Notes under the pieces: model-generated | Database searches by the model: none | Seen by the model: only the letters and a program-made list of their open reading frames with translations | What the model was told of the DNA's origin: nothing | Source: Siphonodentalium dalli | Lineage: Eukaryota > Mollusca > Scaphopoda > Gadilida > Siphonodentaliidae | Direction: 5' to 3' | NCBI GenBank assembly: GCA_032622095.1 | Contig: CP136065.1 | Location: 115,361,195 to 115,425,194 of the forward strand | Length of the DNA: 64,000 bases | Program-made: the position numbers and the translations under genes | Part shown: piece by piece, positions 45,001-47,252 of the stretch | Layout of the letters: every line of letters begins with the position of its first letter | Position numbering within the stretch: position 1 is the stretch's first letter

Positions 45001-46703
45001 GAAGCCAAACATCTCCCAAGCATTTCCACAAAATTTCAGTGCAAATGTCCCACAAATAAGCATTTTATTGAGCATAACGTGAAGGTGGTGCAACTATTAT
45101 TTGACAACGCTGGTGACGAGGAAGTGCCAACGCGGAACACAAGATACGAATGTATTCAAATATGAATCATATGATGTTCGAAAATAGGTCTGTGCAGCTA
45201 TGTGGTACATATATCTCTATTGTTGTTGATATATATGCCGTAAGATGCAAATCAAGTATCATAGGATTATTCAGTTATGGAAATGTAGTCGTTTATATAG
45301 CTATGTGGTATATACAACACGTGTACACTTTGTCAATAACCCCTATATATGCGACCAAGTTAAATATGTTAACTACTTTTATATTTACAGAACGAGATCG
45401 AATAGTGCCGATATGTCCGATATGGATGGAGTCGCTCCACTTCAAGACATAGACGGGATAGATGTCGAGGGAATACTCATTGATCAAACCAATATTTACA
45501 GAACGAGATCGAATAGTGCCGATATGTCCGATATTGATGGAGTGACGGTTATTGGAGTCGCTCCACTTCAAGACATAGACGGGATAGATGTCGAGGGAAT
45601 ATTCCTTGATCAAACCATTCCGTTTGAGGATGAAGTTGTTATGACATCAACACCAAAGTCGTCAATAAAGTCAACCTCTGAGTCTGAGCCTGAGAGTGCG
45701 TTAACATGCGGCATATGTGAGAAATCATTCAAATCGGCGATTCGATTAAATCGACACACGAAAAAGCATTTGGGGAAAATGATGGCATGCGAGCATATCC
45801 ATATCGGCACGATTCGATCTCGTTCTGTAAAATAAAAGTAGCTAACATATTTAACTTGGTCGCATATATATAGGGGTTATTGACAAAGCGTACACGTGTT
45901 TGTATATACCACATAGCTATATAACTACTAGTAGTACTACATTTCCATAGCTGAATAATCCTATGATACTTGATTTGCATCTTACGGCATATACATCAAC
46001 AACAATAGTGATATATGTACCACATAGCTGCACAGACCTATTTTCGAACATCATATTTGAATACAGTCGTATCTTGTGTTCCGCGTTGGCACTTCCTCGT
46101 CACCCGCGTTGTCAAATAATCGTTGCACCACCTTCACGTTATGCTCAATAAAATGCTTATTTGTGGGACATTTGCACTGAAATTTTGTGGAAATGCTTGG
46201 GAGATGTTTGGCTTCAATCGCACCCACCGATAAGTGTATATTTTTGAAAAAAATGATGGATGTTTTGTCAACAATGCCGGTATTTTGGCCAAGGGTATCC
46301 AGTTGGTGGCACCACTACAGCAGCGTGTTTCGTTTGCTCAGACATTTAACCACTGCCAGCACCGTTCACAATAACCAGTTCACTGGGTTAAATCAATGAT
46401 ACTATTTGATAGGTGATACGTACCGTTCCATTGTCCTAACAAACGGACTTTGGCGGCGAAAACTCAATTTCACCGCCACGGAAAACACAAATTTTACTTG
46501 TTGCCGCGTTGGCCATCCTTCATTGGTTTCCCGGGATCGGTTCCTCCGTGTGAGACCTATTTGTCCTATACTGCATGTTATCTGAGTGTTTAACCTTTTC
46601 TCTGGAGTTTTATCTCGATTTTTTGCCTAATATCAGAATTTGTGAAACTACAGCGTTAGTCTAAAACAATCTAGACTAATAATACCTTCCTCTTTCCCTT
46701 CAT
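8974..46703 (-). CDS. PPAN: Peter Pan homologue (Brix-domain ribosome biogenesis factor), 7 exons, 3' end outside window
   Basis: Joining seven minus-strand exons gives about 319 codons that follow the known PPAN/SSF1 order: basic start, PHSFVFSRG, KKNSLQDFV, GPLNVTHF, GPTLTF, FRHY, IGPRLCLQL. The Brix domain spans roughly residue 20 to the exon 7 part. The family acts in the nucleolus in 27S pre-rRNA processing and large-subunit assembly. All six introns are GT-AG and every phase matches. Animal PPAN proteins run to roughly 450 residues or more with a charged, low-complexity C-terminus. That tail is missing, and no exon with that composition was found between 1 and 8973. The gene is unusually long for this family because its introns are filled with mobile elements. 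Identity rests on recalled family sequence, not on a search. Confidence 0.93.
9400..9930. repeat. Interspersed repeat with two internal units and GACGGAC tail
   Basis: A unit containing ATGTAGGAATAAAAGC and ATTGAACATTTTCTAAGT and a GGGACAGACCTCATAAT block recurs with about 165-bp spacing (near 9480-9600 and 9650-9770). It ends with CGGACAGACGGACGGACAAG and a GTATACCCCCACC terminus that mirrors the GTATACCCCCC near 9430. It lies in a PPAN intron. Confidence 0.6.
9931..10411. other. PPAN intron 6 sequence, nothing further seen
   Basis: A 97-codon plus-strand frame at 10070-10363 has no recognisable domain or splice context and is taken as chance. Confidence 0.4.
10412..10525 (-). CDS. PPAN: PPAN exon 6 (acidic linker)
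   Basis: The exon is 114 bp with acceptor TTTTGTTTTTCAG and donor GTACTGATC. The encoded stretch LSESEADMDGPENEV is acidic, then becomes basic and serine-rich (HGNKKSSKSAIR). This linker precedes the last Brix block in PPAN. Phase is continuous with exons 5 and 7. The donor differs slightly from consensus (GTACTG). Confidence 0.9.
11001..11046. repeat. Tandem duplication of 23 bp
   Basis: TGAATAATAATAAATATTTAATT occurs twice head to tail with no mismatch, so the duplication is recent. Confidence 0.85.
11320..12840. repeat. Dispersed repeats of the CAAGATGGCCACC family in PPAN intron 5
   Basis: The head motif GAAAGTGTCAATGAGACTGT is near 11320. ATTCAAGATGGCCACCATAA near 12462 and ATCCAAGATGGCCACCAAGG near 12777 sit in related units about 315 bp apart, each followed by a ATGGTGG box. 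They are diverged members of the arrays at 26.4 and 50.7 kb. No gene is seen apart from short chance frames. Confidence 0.5.
13075..13350. repeat. Imperfect inverted repeat, arms about 110 bp
   Basis: AAAATCCAAGATGACTGCAT followed by TTTTCATTGAAAA at the left is mirrored by TTTTAATGAAAAACATGGCC and CATCTTGGATTTTA at the right. GATCCTAAACATGC pairs with GCATGTTTAGGATC. It is probably a foldback arrangement of the same dispersed repeat. Confidence 0.7.
13357..13482. repeat. Second inverted repeat directly adjacent
   Basis: AGAAATTCGTTAAAAAACATGA near 13376 pairs with TCATGTTTTTTAATGAATTTCT near 13440. The loop contains AATCCACAATGGCTGC, again of the CAAGATGGC type. Confidence 0.7.
13954..14061 (-). 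CDS. PPAN: PPAN exon 5
   Basis: The exon is 108 bp. Its first base completes the Tyr codon of exon 4 (acceptor CCATTGGCAG), and it ends two bases into an Arg codon before GTATGACTG. It encodes NIRVVPTGLSRAVKKL followed by PNLPDLSKYEDISEFV, matching the I.VVP.G.SR..KKL...PN.S...DISE block of the family. Confidence 0.92.
14520..14678. mobile_element. piggyBac-type MITE, copy 1
   Basis: TTAACTCTTTCATGACTGAA opens the element, and TCCAGTTATGAAAGTGTTAA closes it in inverted orientation. Both ends lie at TTAA, the piggyBac target. The interior shares GCAGCATTAAAGATCCTGTG and ATTTCAGGAAGC with the copy at 56581-56800. Confidence 0.72.
15110..15924. mobile_element. pogo/Tigger-like non-autonomous element
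   Basis: The left end TTAAAACTCTCGAAAACGGACACT and the inverse of the right end (GTAAAACCTCTCCAAACCAAACAC) are imperfect terminal inverted repeats. Subterminal copies of TAAACCGAA and CTCTC[CT]A follow. AAAACCTCTC.AAA termini are typical of pogo/Tigger elements. No transposase frame remains. It lies in the intron between PPAN exons 4 and 5. Confidence 0.6.
15966..16042 (-). CDS. PPAN: PPAN exon 4
   Basis: The exon is 77 bp, entered in phase 0 and left after two bases of a Tyr codon. The acceptor is TTTATCATCAG and the donor GTAAGTAA. It encodes VKLNKIRRCLLLDYDPETKR followed by IQFRHY, the block that follows the GPTLTF exon in PPAN proteins. It lies only about 220 bp from the A1 end of the Ngaro-like element. 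Confidence 0.93.
16261..16689 (+). repeat. Ngaro split repeat A1
   Basis: 429 bp, matching 24000-24428 with two visible differences (GTCAGGTCGC versus GTCGGGTCGC near the start, and CTACGAAT versus CTAAGAAT). It starts exactly at the base that follows B1 in the B1-A2 junction. It probably holds the promoter for the genomic transcript. Confidence 0.93.
16728..17366 (+). CDS. SGNH-hydrolase-like protein of the Ngaro element
   Basis: 212 residues from ATG 16728, chosen because a longer upstream frame lies in repeat A1 and starts only at GTG. Block I is VLVLGHSFVNRL, with Ser10 as nucleophile and GHS in place of GDS. Block II is a GRSGATV segment near residue 59. Block III is VLQVGANDL with Asn93. 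Block V is DGVHFNLGG, giving Asp185 and His188. All four SGNH blocks are present, so the fold and catalytic residues look intact. Esterase/SGNH frames are known from some Ngaro and CR1 elements. Their role in transposition is not established. Here it lies upstream of gag, more than 2.3 kb away. Confidence 0.85.
   Translation: MVRVLVLGHSFVNRLGCHLYGGPRCRKFPKWTNFARKLNISTHRRNDNRLRHVCVRFLGRSGATVRQLRVDSDVKSTLERFRPDLVVLQVGANDLCSLGPEVVACEIDEYVTHLRTHYGVPAVFVNRLFIRSTISRRFSSITLDVLNQRIQTTNVMLGDYFEGRPGTLLWRQTRLERAVRYFLVDGVHFNLGGMQKYYWGVRGALLFFLNHY
17367..18675 (+). other. Non-coding part of the Ngaro element between hydrolase and hairpin cluster
   Basis: No convincing frame was seen. A perfect AGGGGCTTTGCCCCT hairpin sits near 17433-17447. 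Frames at 18211-18765 on both strands have no recognisable domains. Confidence 0.5.
18678..19282 (+). repeat. Cluster of eight hairpins with apex TTCCTACGCNTAGG upstream of gag
   Basis: Copies lie at 18678-18705, 18707-18732, 18798-18825, 18829-18852, 18893-18919, 18921-18951, 19083-19100 and 19254-19282. The apex CCTA-CGCN-TAGG folds on itself. Outside it the flanks differ between copies but pair within a copy: GGCTTGG/CCAAGTC, GACGGG/CTCGTC, CGTCTTG/CAAGACG, TGCCTG/CAGGCA. The copy at 19083 is degenerate. Paired but non-conserved stems suggest selection on structure, in RNA or single-stranded DNA. Confidence 0.72.
19728..20830 (+). pseudogene. gag-like gene of the Ngaro element, frameshifted
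   Basis: Coding signal is spread over two frames. An N-terminal MPGRGRPATRRATAQRR frame starts at ATG 19728. The Arg/Ser-rich stretch (RRSGSSSCSPPPKRGRR) and KIWGDEYVDFAGLLP are in the -1 frame and end at a stop at 20300-20302. The FIYSSALSQP segment is again in the first frame, then KYQSNIRHLAAVKADW to 20830 is in the other. The C-terminal Cys/His cluster (FCQRFHGGQFC...CNFKHGCFKCGGLHRVTQC) is the zinc-binding module usual in DIRS/Ngaro gag. At least two frameshifts are needed, so it is probably inactive unless sequencing errors explain them. Confidence 0.75.
20706..22286 (+). CDS. Reverse transcriptase-RNase H of the Ngaro element
   Basis: 526 codons with no internal stop. RT motifs are KFDIRNSFRQL (motif A), PMGGRSSCFIFERFS (motif B), HVLDDFLVV with the catalytic aspartates near residues 250-251, then FLGIELD. 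RNase H follows with LWTDASGAHGCGAIL, EFYPILLAV, FHSDNQAVV and HVPGTANIPADMIS, so all four acidic residues are present. The first in-frame ATG is around 20840, and the frame overlaps gag by about 125 bp in a different phase. It is therefore likely expressed by frameshift or reinitiation. The enzyme looks intact. Confidence 0.92.
   Translation: MQWGLVLRILPFSARAPEEGPAPVPDQLRDTNQLPTPINVARLASMLEGYDDALAQFVIKGCTFGFDICSQSGPTGTMGIGNLKSALENPGLVAEKLDKEVQAGRMAGPFAQPPFPYLVISPIGLVEKSISGTFRMIHHLSFPHGSSVNDSIPEAVSSVSYQTIQDAISIITDIGPSAFLGKFDIRNSFRQLAVSPRNYPQLGLQFSGKFYYDKCLPMGGRSSCFIFERFSTALSWIFQSVGVGNVVHVLDDFLVVENDFLACQHSLETALDMCEFLGVPIAGEKTVLPTQTITFLGIELDIPSKSARLPSEKLVKCEGLINYFLSHHSTTLRELQSLVGLLSFTCSVIIPGRAFLRRLINLTIGVKKPYYKIRFTTTVKDDLRIWLSFLQAFNGKSFFFTEPWATNQSLHLWTDASGAHGCGAILGVEWLTVPWQSAEKSLSIAILEFYPILLAVRIWGPQLQNRKILFHSDNQAVVSIINSQTTRDVKLLQLLRQLVLACLINNIQFRAVHVPGTANIPADMIS
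22283..23260 (+). CDS. Tyrosine recombinase of the Ngaro element, HxxR changed to HxxQ
   Basis: The frame starts at the RT stop (overlap of four bases, no ATG there) and runs 325 codons. A SAM-like N-terminal domain (VQYNGALADYMSFC, TIRSRLSAITYF) precedes the catalytic domain. Arg I is in FARIGEL (about residue 176). The second catalytic block reads HSFQIGAACWAA instead of the expected HSFRIGAA, so the arginine at about residue 291 is Gln (CAG, one transition from CGG). GRW and the Tyr nucleophile (LLYIRG, about residue 322) are present. Loss of this arginine usually abolishes strand cleavage, so the enzyme is probably dead. Confidence 0.88.
   Translation: MISISGFSAALPGRSGGPCSDPIRVDVAELNNTVTFLVHQGLAPRTHVQYNGALADYMSFCQAIASPPFPASTNTISLFIASLYQRGLAYKTIRSRLSAITYFSKLKELPDPASNFMIQKMLVGTRRLRGCPDRRKLITPSILSKLVRSLTSVTDTTYAKHLYQAAFTTAFFAFARIGELCPTSVRDHNLVLQVSDISISARNHRMFLTFRHFKHNVGGVPHRIRVGAGRTPICPIDSMRQYLRFRGSHPGPLFSWPDGRPLLYGTFVTVLRTCLTYCALDHILIKAHSFQIGAACWAAGRGYSDAQIRLMGRWKSNAFLLYIRG
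23278..23750 (+). repeat. Cluster of five hairpins with apex GCTTGAGC downstream of the recombinase
   Basis: Copies lie at 23278-23301, 23344-23366, 23504-23524, 23636-23670 and 23728-23750. The apex is NTTGCTTGAGCG or close to it. The stems differ yet pair: TTCACT/AGTGGAA, TGCCCG/CGGTCA, GCGCC/GGTGC, CCCTGC/GCAGGG, GGCCCT/AGGTCC. The fourth copy has a changed apex (TTTGTTTGAGCA) that still pairs partly. This is a second structured family, distinct in apex from the one upstream of gag. Confidence 0.72.
23842..23999 (+). repeat. Ngaro split repeat B1
   Basis: 158 bp from TGGCGCATTGGGGGCC to GGGATAAAA. It matches 24587-24755 apart from an 11-bp indel and a few substitutions. It joins A2 with no spacer. 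Confidence 0.9.
23982..24038 (+). promoter_or_regulatory. B1-A2 junction inverted repeat, probable recombinase crossover site
   Basis: CGACCCTGCGGGATAAA (23982-23998) is mirrored by TTTATCCCGTCGGGTCG (24022-24038) with three mismatches. A 23-bp spacer contains GTCGCACAGCGAC. Two arms around a short core is the usual shape of a tyrosine-recombinase site. The left element end keeps only the right arm and the right element end only the left arm, as expected if a circle opened here on integration. Confidence 0.75.
24000..24428 (+). repeat. Ngaro split repeat A2
   Basis: 429-bp copy of A1. A 158-bp unique spacer (24429-24586) separates it from B2. That spacer includes a short frame continuation with no domain. 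Confidence 0.93.
24587..24755 (+). repeat. Ngaro split repeat B2 (right end of element)
   Basis: 169 bp, ending in CCCTGCGGGATAAAA. It carries an extra TTTTACGACTA compared with B1. The intron resumes with ATATTTATC. Confidence 0.9.
24900..25185. repeat. Two units of the TTCGAACTTGGCCTGTATTTT repeat
   Basis: AATTCTAAGTCAAA, CATAACTC and TTCGAACTT[AG]GCCTGTATTTT recur about 170 bp apart. Related units occur at 55590-55830, where a GACGGACAGACG tail follows. It lies in the PPAN intron. Confidence 0.6.
25199..25473. mobile_element. Solitary short foldback related to the compound element
   Basis: GTATTCCCTTTAAGATTTCT then ACCTAATAAGCT at the left matches the inverse of the right end (GTATTCCCTATAAGATTACT then ACCCACTAAACT). 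Size and plan equal the short parts at 2296 and 31564, but no long partner follows. TGTCACTTCGGGTGACA and an inward TATATAAG lie inside. Confidence 0.65.
25474..26319. other. PPAN intron 3, no gene seen
   Basis: About 26075-26150 (TATCAGATTTATGAAGGCAC then GAGTGTT.ATTGCT) is shared with 35279-35345, the right flank of the second compound element. That identifies a dispersed repeat into which that element inserted. Confidence 0.45.
26320..27400. repeat. Tandem array of about 150-160-bp units, GCCGAATGACCCC family
   Basis: A head (GTCAATGATACTGTAGCTCA) precedes units containing AATTTCAT.A..ATCTGACC, AAGGTA.GGCCTGTAGC, CTAATGGATT and AAGATGGC. The ACAAATTTCAT box recurs near 26500, 26623, 26780, 26940 and 27086, with weaker copies after. 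It is the same family as the array at 50519-52330. The 150-codon frame on the minus strand here is repeat-derived. Confidence 0.75.
27978..28301 (-). CDS. PPAN: PPAN exon 3 (Brix domain core)
   Basis: The exon has 108 codons in phase 0/0, with acceptor AATTATTTCAG and donor GTGAGTATG. It carries KKNSLQDFVSIAGPLNVTHF, then LKIMRIPKGPTLTFRV with the Brix signature GPTLTF, then LLVMNNF and MTTMFQNMFLPINV. All of these are PPAN-specific blocks in the expected order. It is the longest and most diagnostic exon. The Ngaro-like element lies in the following intron, in opposite orientation. Confidence 0.95.
28519..28771. mobile_element. TTAA-flanked MITE
   Basis: TTAAAGGGGCACTGTCCACT at the left and, inverted at the right, TTAAAGGGGGGACTTTTCAC. 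Inside, GGGACCATCTCCTTTTAT and CAACAGAATATATGCAACAA are mirrored. Arms total about 100 bp. A TTAA target suggests piggyBac-type mobilisation. Confidence 0.7.
28830..29260. repeat. Diverged MITE-related segments
   Basis: GATAGAGAGGGAGAACAG near 28836 and again near 29273, TTATCTGAACATTTCCCA near 29093, and CAGTAAAGAAAGGGTTTAA near 29239 match parts of the element at 57566-57852. The segment is rearranged and boundaries are unclear. Confidence 0.45.
29361..30160 (+). mobile_element. Helitron-like non-autonomous element
   Basis: It starts TCTACATATATAAAGCCAAG then TGTTTGTCTCTGTGT, preceded by A. It ends with the hairpin CAGGGAC...GTCCCTG, about ten bases and CTAG. A TC 5' end and a hairpin just before CTRR are Helitron hallmarks. 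The base after CTAG is A rather than the expected T, and no Rep/helicase frame is present, so it would be a defective derivative. Confidence 0.58.
30161..31210. other. PPAN intron 2, no gene seen
   Basis: A 112-codon plus-strand frame at 30610-30948 arises from CA-rich sequence and has no recognisable domain. Confidence 0.4.
31564..31893. mobile_element. Short foldback part of compound element, copy 2
   Basis: TTTAAAAGTGTAATATATAT then TTCCTTAAAGAAAGCCTGAACACTGAACTA at the left, inverted at 31830-31893. The interior after the ACACTGAACTA box (TATGTCCTGCTTTGCAAGCC and on to GTACGCATGAGAATCGTCAG) is the inverse of 35090-35260, the far end of the long part. Confidence 0.82.
31894..35282. mobile_element. 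Long part of compound element, copy 2 (non-coding)
   Basis: It starts ATATTTCCGCCAAAGGAAGC then CTTCACACTGAACTA and ends with the inverse. Nearly 1.2 kb at its left matches copy 3 (61550 onward), minus an internal block of about 1.3 kb. No significant frame was found. It is probably an internally deleted derivative sitting in PPAN intron 2. Confidence 0.75.
35283..37230. other. PPAN intron 2, no gene seen
   Basis: The region holds the dispersed repeat shared with 26.1 kb, an inverted-repeat arm to about 35560, and diverged TTATTATCAGCTCAG boxes near 36640-36950. No coding signal was seen. Confidence 0.4.
37231..37401 (-). CDS. PPAN: PPAN exon 2 (start of Brix domain)
   Basis: The exon has 57 codons in phase 0/0, with acceptor TTCAATTTCAG and donor GTATGTAC. 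It encodes a basic segment (SKRVKTLKKQQ), then PHSFVFSRG and a helix ending MMEPYTASHLK. This is the conserved N-terminal part of PPAN, in which PHSFV.RG opens the Brix domain. A reading frame continues a little past both splice sites, but family alignment favours the boundaries given. Confidence 0.94.
39018..39054 (+). repeat. Homopolymer tract of 37 G
   Basis: This is an uninterrupted G run and a potential G-quadruplex on the plus strand, which is the template strand for PPAN transcription. The exact length in an assembly is unreliable. Confidence 0.8.
39678..39760 (+). pseudogene. 5S rRNA-like segment (3' two thirds)
   Basis: GATCACAGAAGTCAAGCAAA then GCTCGGTTAGTCCTTAGATG and GGTGACCAGCTTGGGATTCC, ending GGGTGCTG and a T run, follows animal 5S rRNA from about position 43 to the end. 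It keeps the GAAGC.AAGCA (A-box) and ATGGG.GACC..CTTGGGA (C-box) regions of the pol III internal promoter. The first 40 or so bases of 5S are not recognisable. It is a 5S pseudogene or the remains of a 5S-derived SINE. Confidence 0.75.
40018..40553. mobile_element. TIR element built of GGCCAGCTCG-type repeats
   Basis: The left end (TGGGCCAGCTCGTCCCAGGG then CCAACTCGGTCC) pairs with the inverse of the right end (CGGGCCAGCTTGTCCCAGCC then AATTCGGTCC). Several degenerate GGCCAGCTCGCCCC copies lie at both ends. The interior has a TC-rich tract near 40147-40190 and AGATAGATTGGATAGTTGGG. It has no coding capacity. Confidence 0.65.
41319..41501 (+). pseudogene. Short frame with Cys/His pattern, possible zinc-finger remnant
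   Basis: The 60-codon frame has HECQAPCPYCQTNLTCQYNI followed by PLKHIYDH, a C-x2-C...H-x3-H arrangement with slightly long spacing. It lies inside the large inverted-repeat element and could be a relic of its coding capacity. Evidence is weak. Confidence 0.25.
41736..42425 (+). other. 229-codon open frame, unrecognised
   Basis: No domain was recognised. The middle (about 41948-42103) is a small inverted repeat (AGTCATCTGCTATTTATTAA mirrored as TTAATAAATAGCAGACGACT), so part of the frame is probably an inserted MITE. The hydrophobic run LILVICYLLILLYYV comes from it. The C-terminal third is Pro/Thr-rich and lies over GTTACCCGCA repeats. It may be fortuitous. Confidence 0.3.
42247..42525 (+). 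repeat. Irregularly spaced GTTACCCGCA motif cluster
   Basis: GTTACCC[GA]CA or close variants occur near 42247, 42311, 42401, 42458, 42498 and 42512, with one more near 43562. Inverted forms lie near 41150 and 41229 (GGGTAACAA.TG.GGGTA) in the opposite arm. These are possible subterminal binding sites of the element at 40928. Confidence 0.45.
42917..43160. repeat. Second copy of the left half of the GGCCAGCTCG element
   Basis: GGGCCAGCTCGCCCCAGGGC, then GGGATAATGTC and AGTTGTTTTTCTTTGGTG, then TC-rich DNA and AGATAGATTGGATAGTTGGG parallel 40020-40235 in direct orientation. No right terminus was found nearby, so it is truncated. Confidence 0.65.
44641..46548. mobile_element. 1.9-kb near-palindromic element with arms of about 780 bp
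   Basis: GGAACCGATCCCGGGAAAAC at the left and its inverse ending GATCGGTTCC at the right bound arms that stay alignable to about 45425 and 45795. The arms differ by small indels. Left-arm frame 44635-45093 (minus) and right-arm frame 46187-46399 (plus) are mirror copies sharing KCIFLKKMMDVLSTMPVFWP. The arm length recalls Mutator-like or foldback elements. No target duplication was identified. Confidence 0.8.
45383..45835 (+). CDS. Zinc-finger reading frame in the loop of the palindrome
   Basis: The open frame, from a probable acceptor TTTATATTTACAG at 45391, reads RTRSNSADMSDMDGVAPL and DIDGIDVEGI. It repeats this block once, then continues through an acidic/Ser segment to CGICEKSFKSAIRLNRHTKK and H, a canonical C2H2 finger (C-x2-C-x12-H-x3-H). 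The frame runs out into the right arm. The internal duplication also copies the ATTTACAG acceptor-like sequence. It could be a host exon captured by the foldback or the element's own protein. Confidence 0.5.
   Translation: MYRTRSNSADMSDMDGVAPLQDIDGIDVEGILIDQTNIYRTRSNSADMSDIDGVTVIGVAPLQDIDGIDVEGIFLDQTIPFEDEVVMTSTPKSSIKSTSESEPESALTCGICEKSFKSAIRLNRHTKKHLGKMMACEHIHIGTIRSRSVK
46686..46703 (-). CDS. PPAN: PPAN exon 1 (start codon, six codons)
   Basis: On the minus strand the start codon at 46703-46701 is preceded by CAGCACC, a good animal translation-start context. It is followed by five basic or small residues (MKGKRK) and a GTATT donor. The exon ends in phase 0, exactly as exon 2 needs, and the lysine-rich start fits the family. 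The 5' UTR continues to the right for an unknown distance. The terminal inverted repeat of a mobile element ends only about 60 bp from the donor site. An exon of 18 coding bases cannot be proven by eye, but phase, context and composition all agree. Confidence 0.78.
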
Positions 46704-46956
46704 GGTGCTGGCTTCGCCTTTCACGAGCAAAACAAACACACGTGGTTTTGTTTTCAATCCAAGGGACGTAATATACGGTGTTAAACGTACTTAACAAAAA
46801 GCGTACCGGTGTAAAAGGATATCTCCCACCACCACCACTAAAAACAAATTTCACTCATTTGATATCGTGTGACCTTGAAATTGTCAGCAAAATGTTATTT
46901 TGAGATTTAATTAAATAATAGTTTTCTCAGATTTAAATTATTATTATTTTTTCAAG

Positions 46957-46988
<32 letters not shown>
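46957..46988 (+). repeat. Homopolymer tract of 32 C
   Basis: This is an uninterrupted C run, about 250 bp upstream of the PPAN start codon on the PPAN sense axis, where it reads as G. Assembly length is uncertain. Confidence 0.8.
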
Positions 46989-46989
46989 A

Positions 46990-47252
46990 CCTATAGCACC
47001 TACATGACAAAAAAAAATCATGGTTTTATCGCTTATTTTGCTTTATATAGTCATGAATTGCCGTGAAATAACTTCTTCCGAGAAAAAGTTGTTTGAATCA
47101 GGGTTTGGGGTGGATATCTTTCCCCCTACCCAGCACCTACATGACAAAAAAATACTCTTATGGTTTTATTGCTTATTTTGCTTTATATATATATAGTCAT
47201 GAAACGGCGATAAAATAACTTCTTCCGAGAAAAAGTTGTTTGAGTCAGGGGA
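46990..47252. repeat. Tandem duplication, unit about 140 bp
   Basis: AGCACCTACATGACAAAAAA, TTATTTTGCTTTATATA and AACTTCTTCCGAGAAAAAGT occur in the same order twice (from 46994 and from 47131). The duplication borders the C tract upstream of PPAN. Confidence 0.8.

Larger units (their letters stand above)
40928..46626. mobile_element. Large inverted-repeat element, right arm split by later insertions
   Basis: The left arm 40928-41195 begins GGCAAAAAATCGAGATTAAA. Its first 60 bases are mirrored at 46560-46626 (CTATACTGCATGTTATCTGA to TCGATTTTTTGCC). The next 190 bases are mirrored at 43510-43709. The two right-arm pieces are separated by about 2.8 kb holding the palindrome at 44641-46548. The right tip stops about 60 bp from PPAN exon 1. 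Its superfamily is unknown. Confidence 0.65.
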
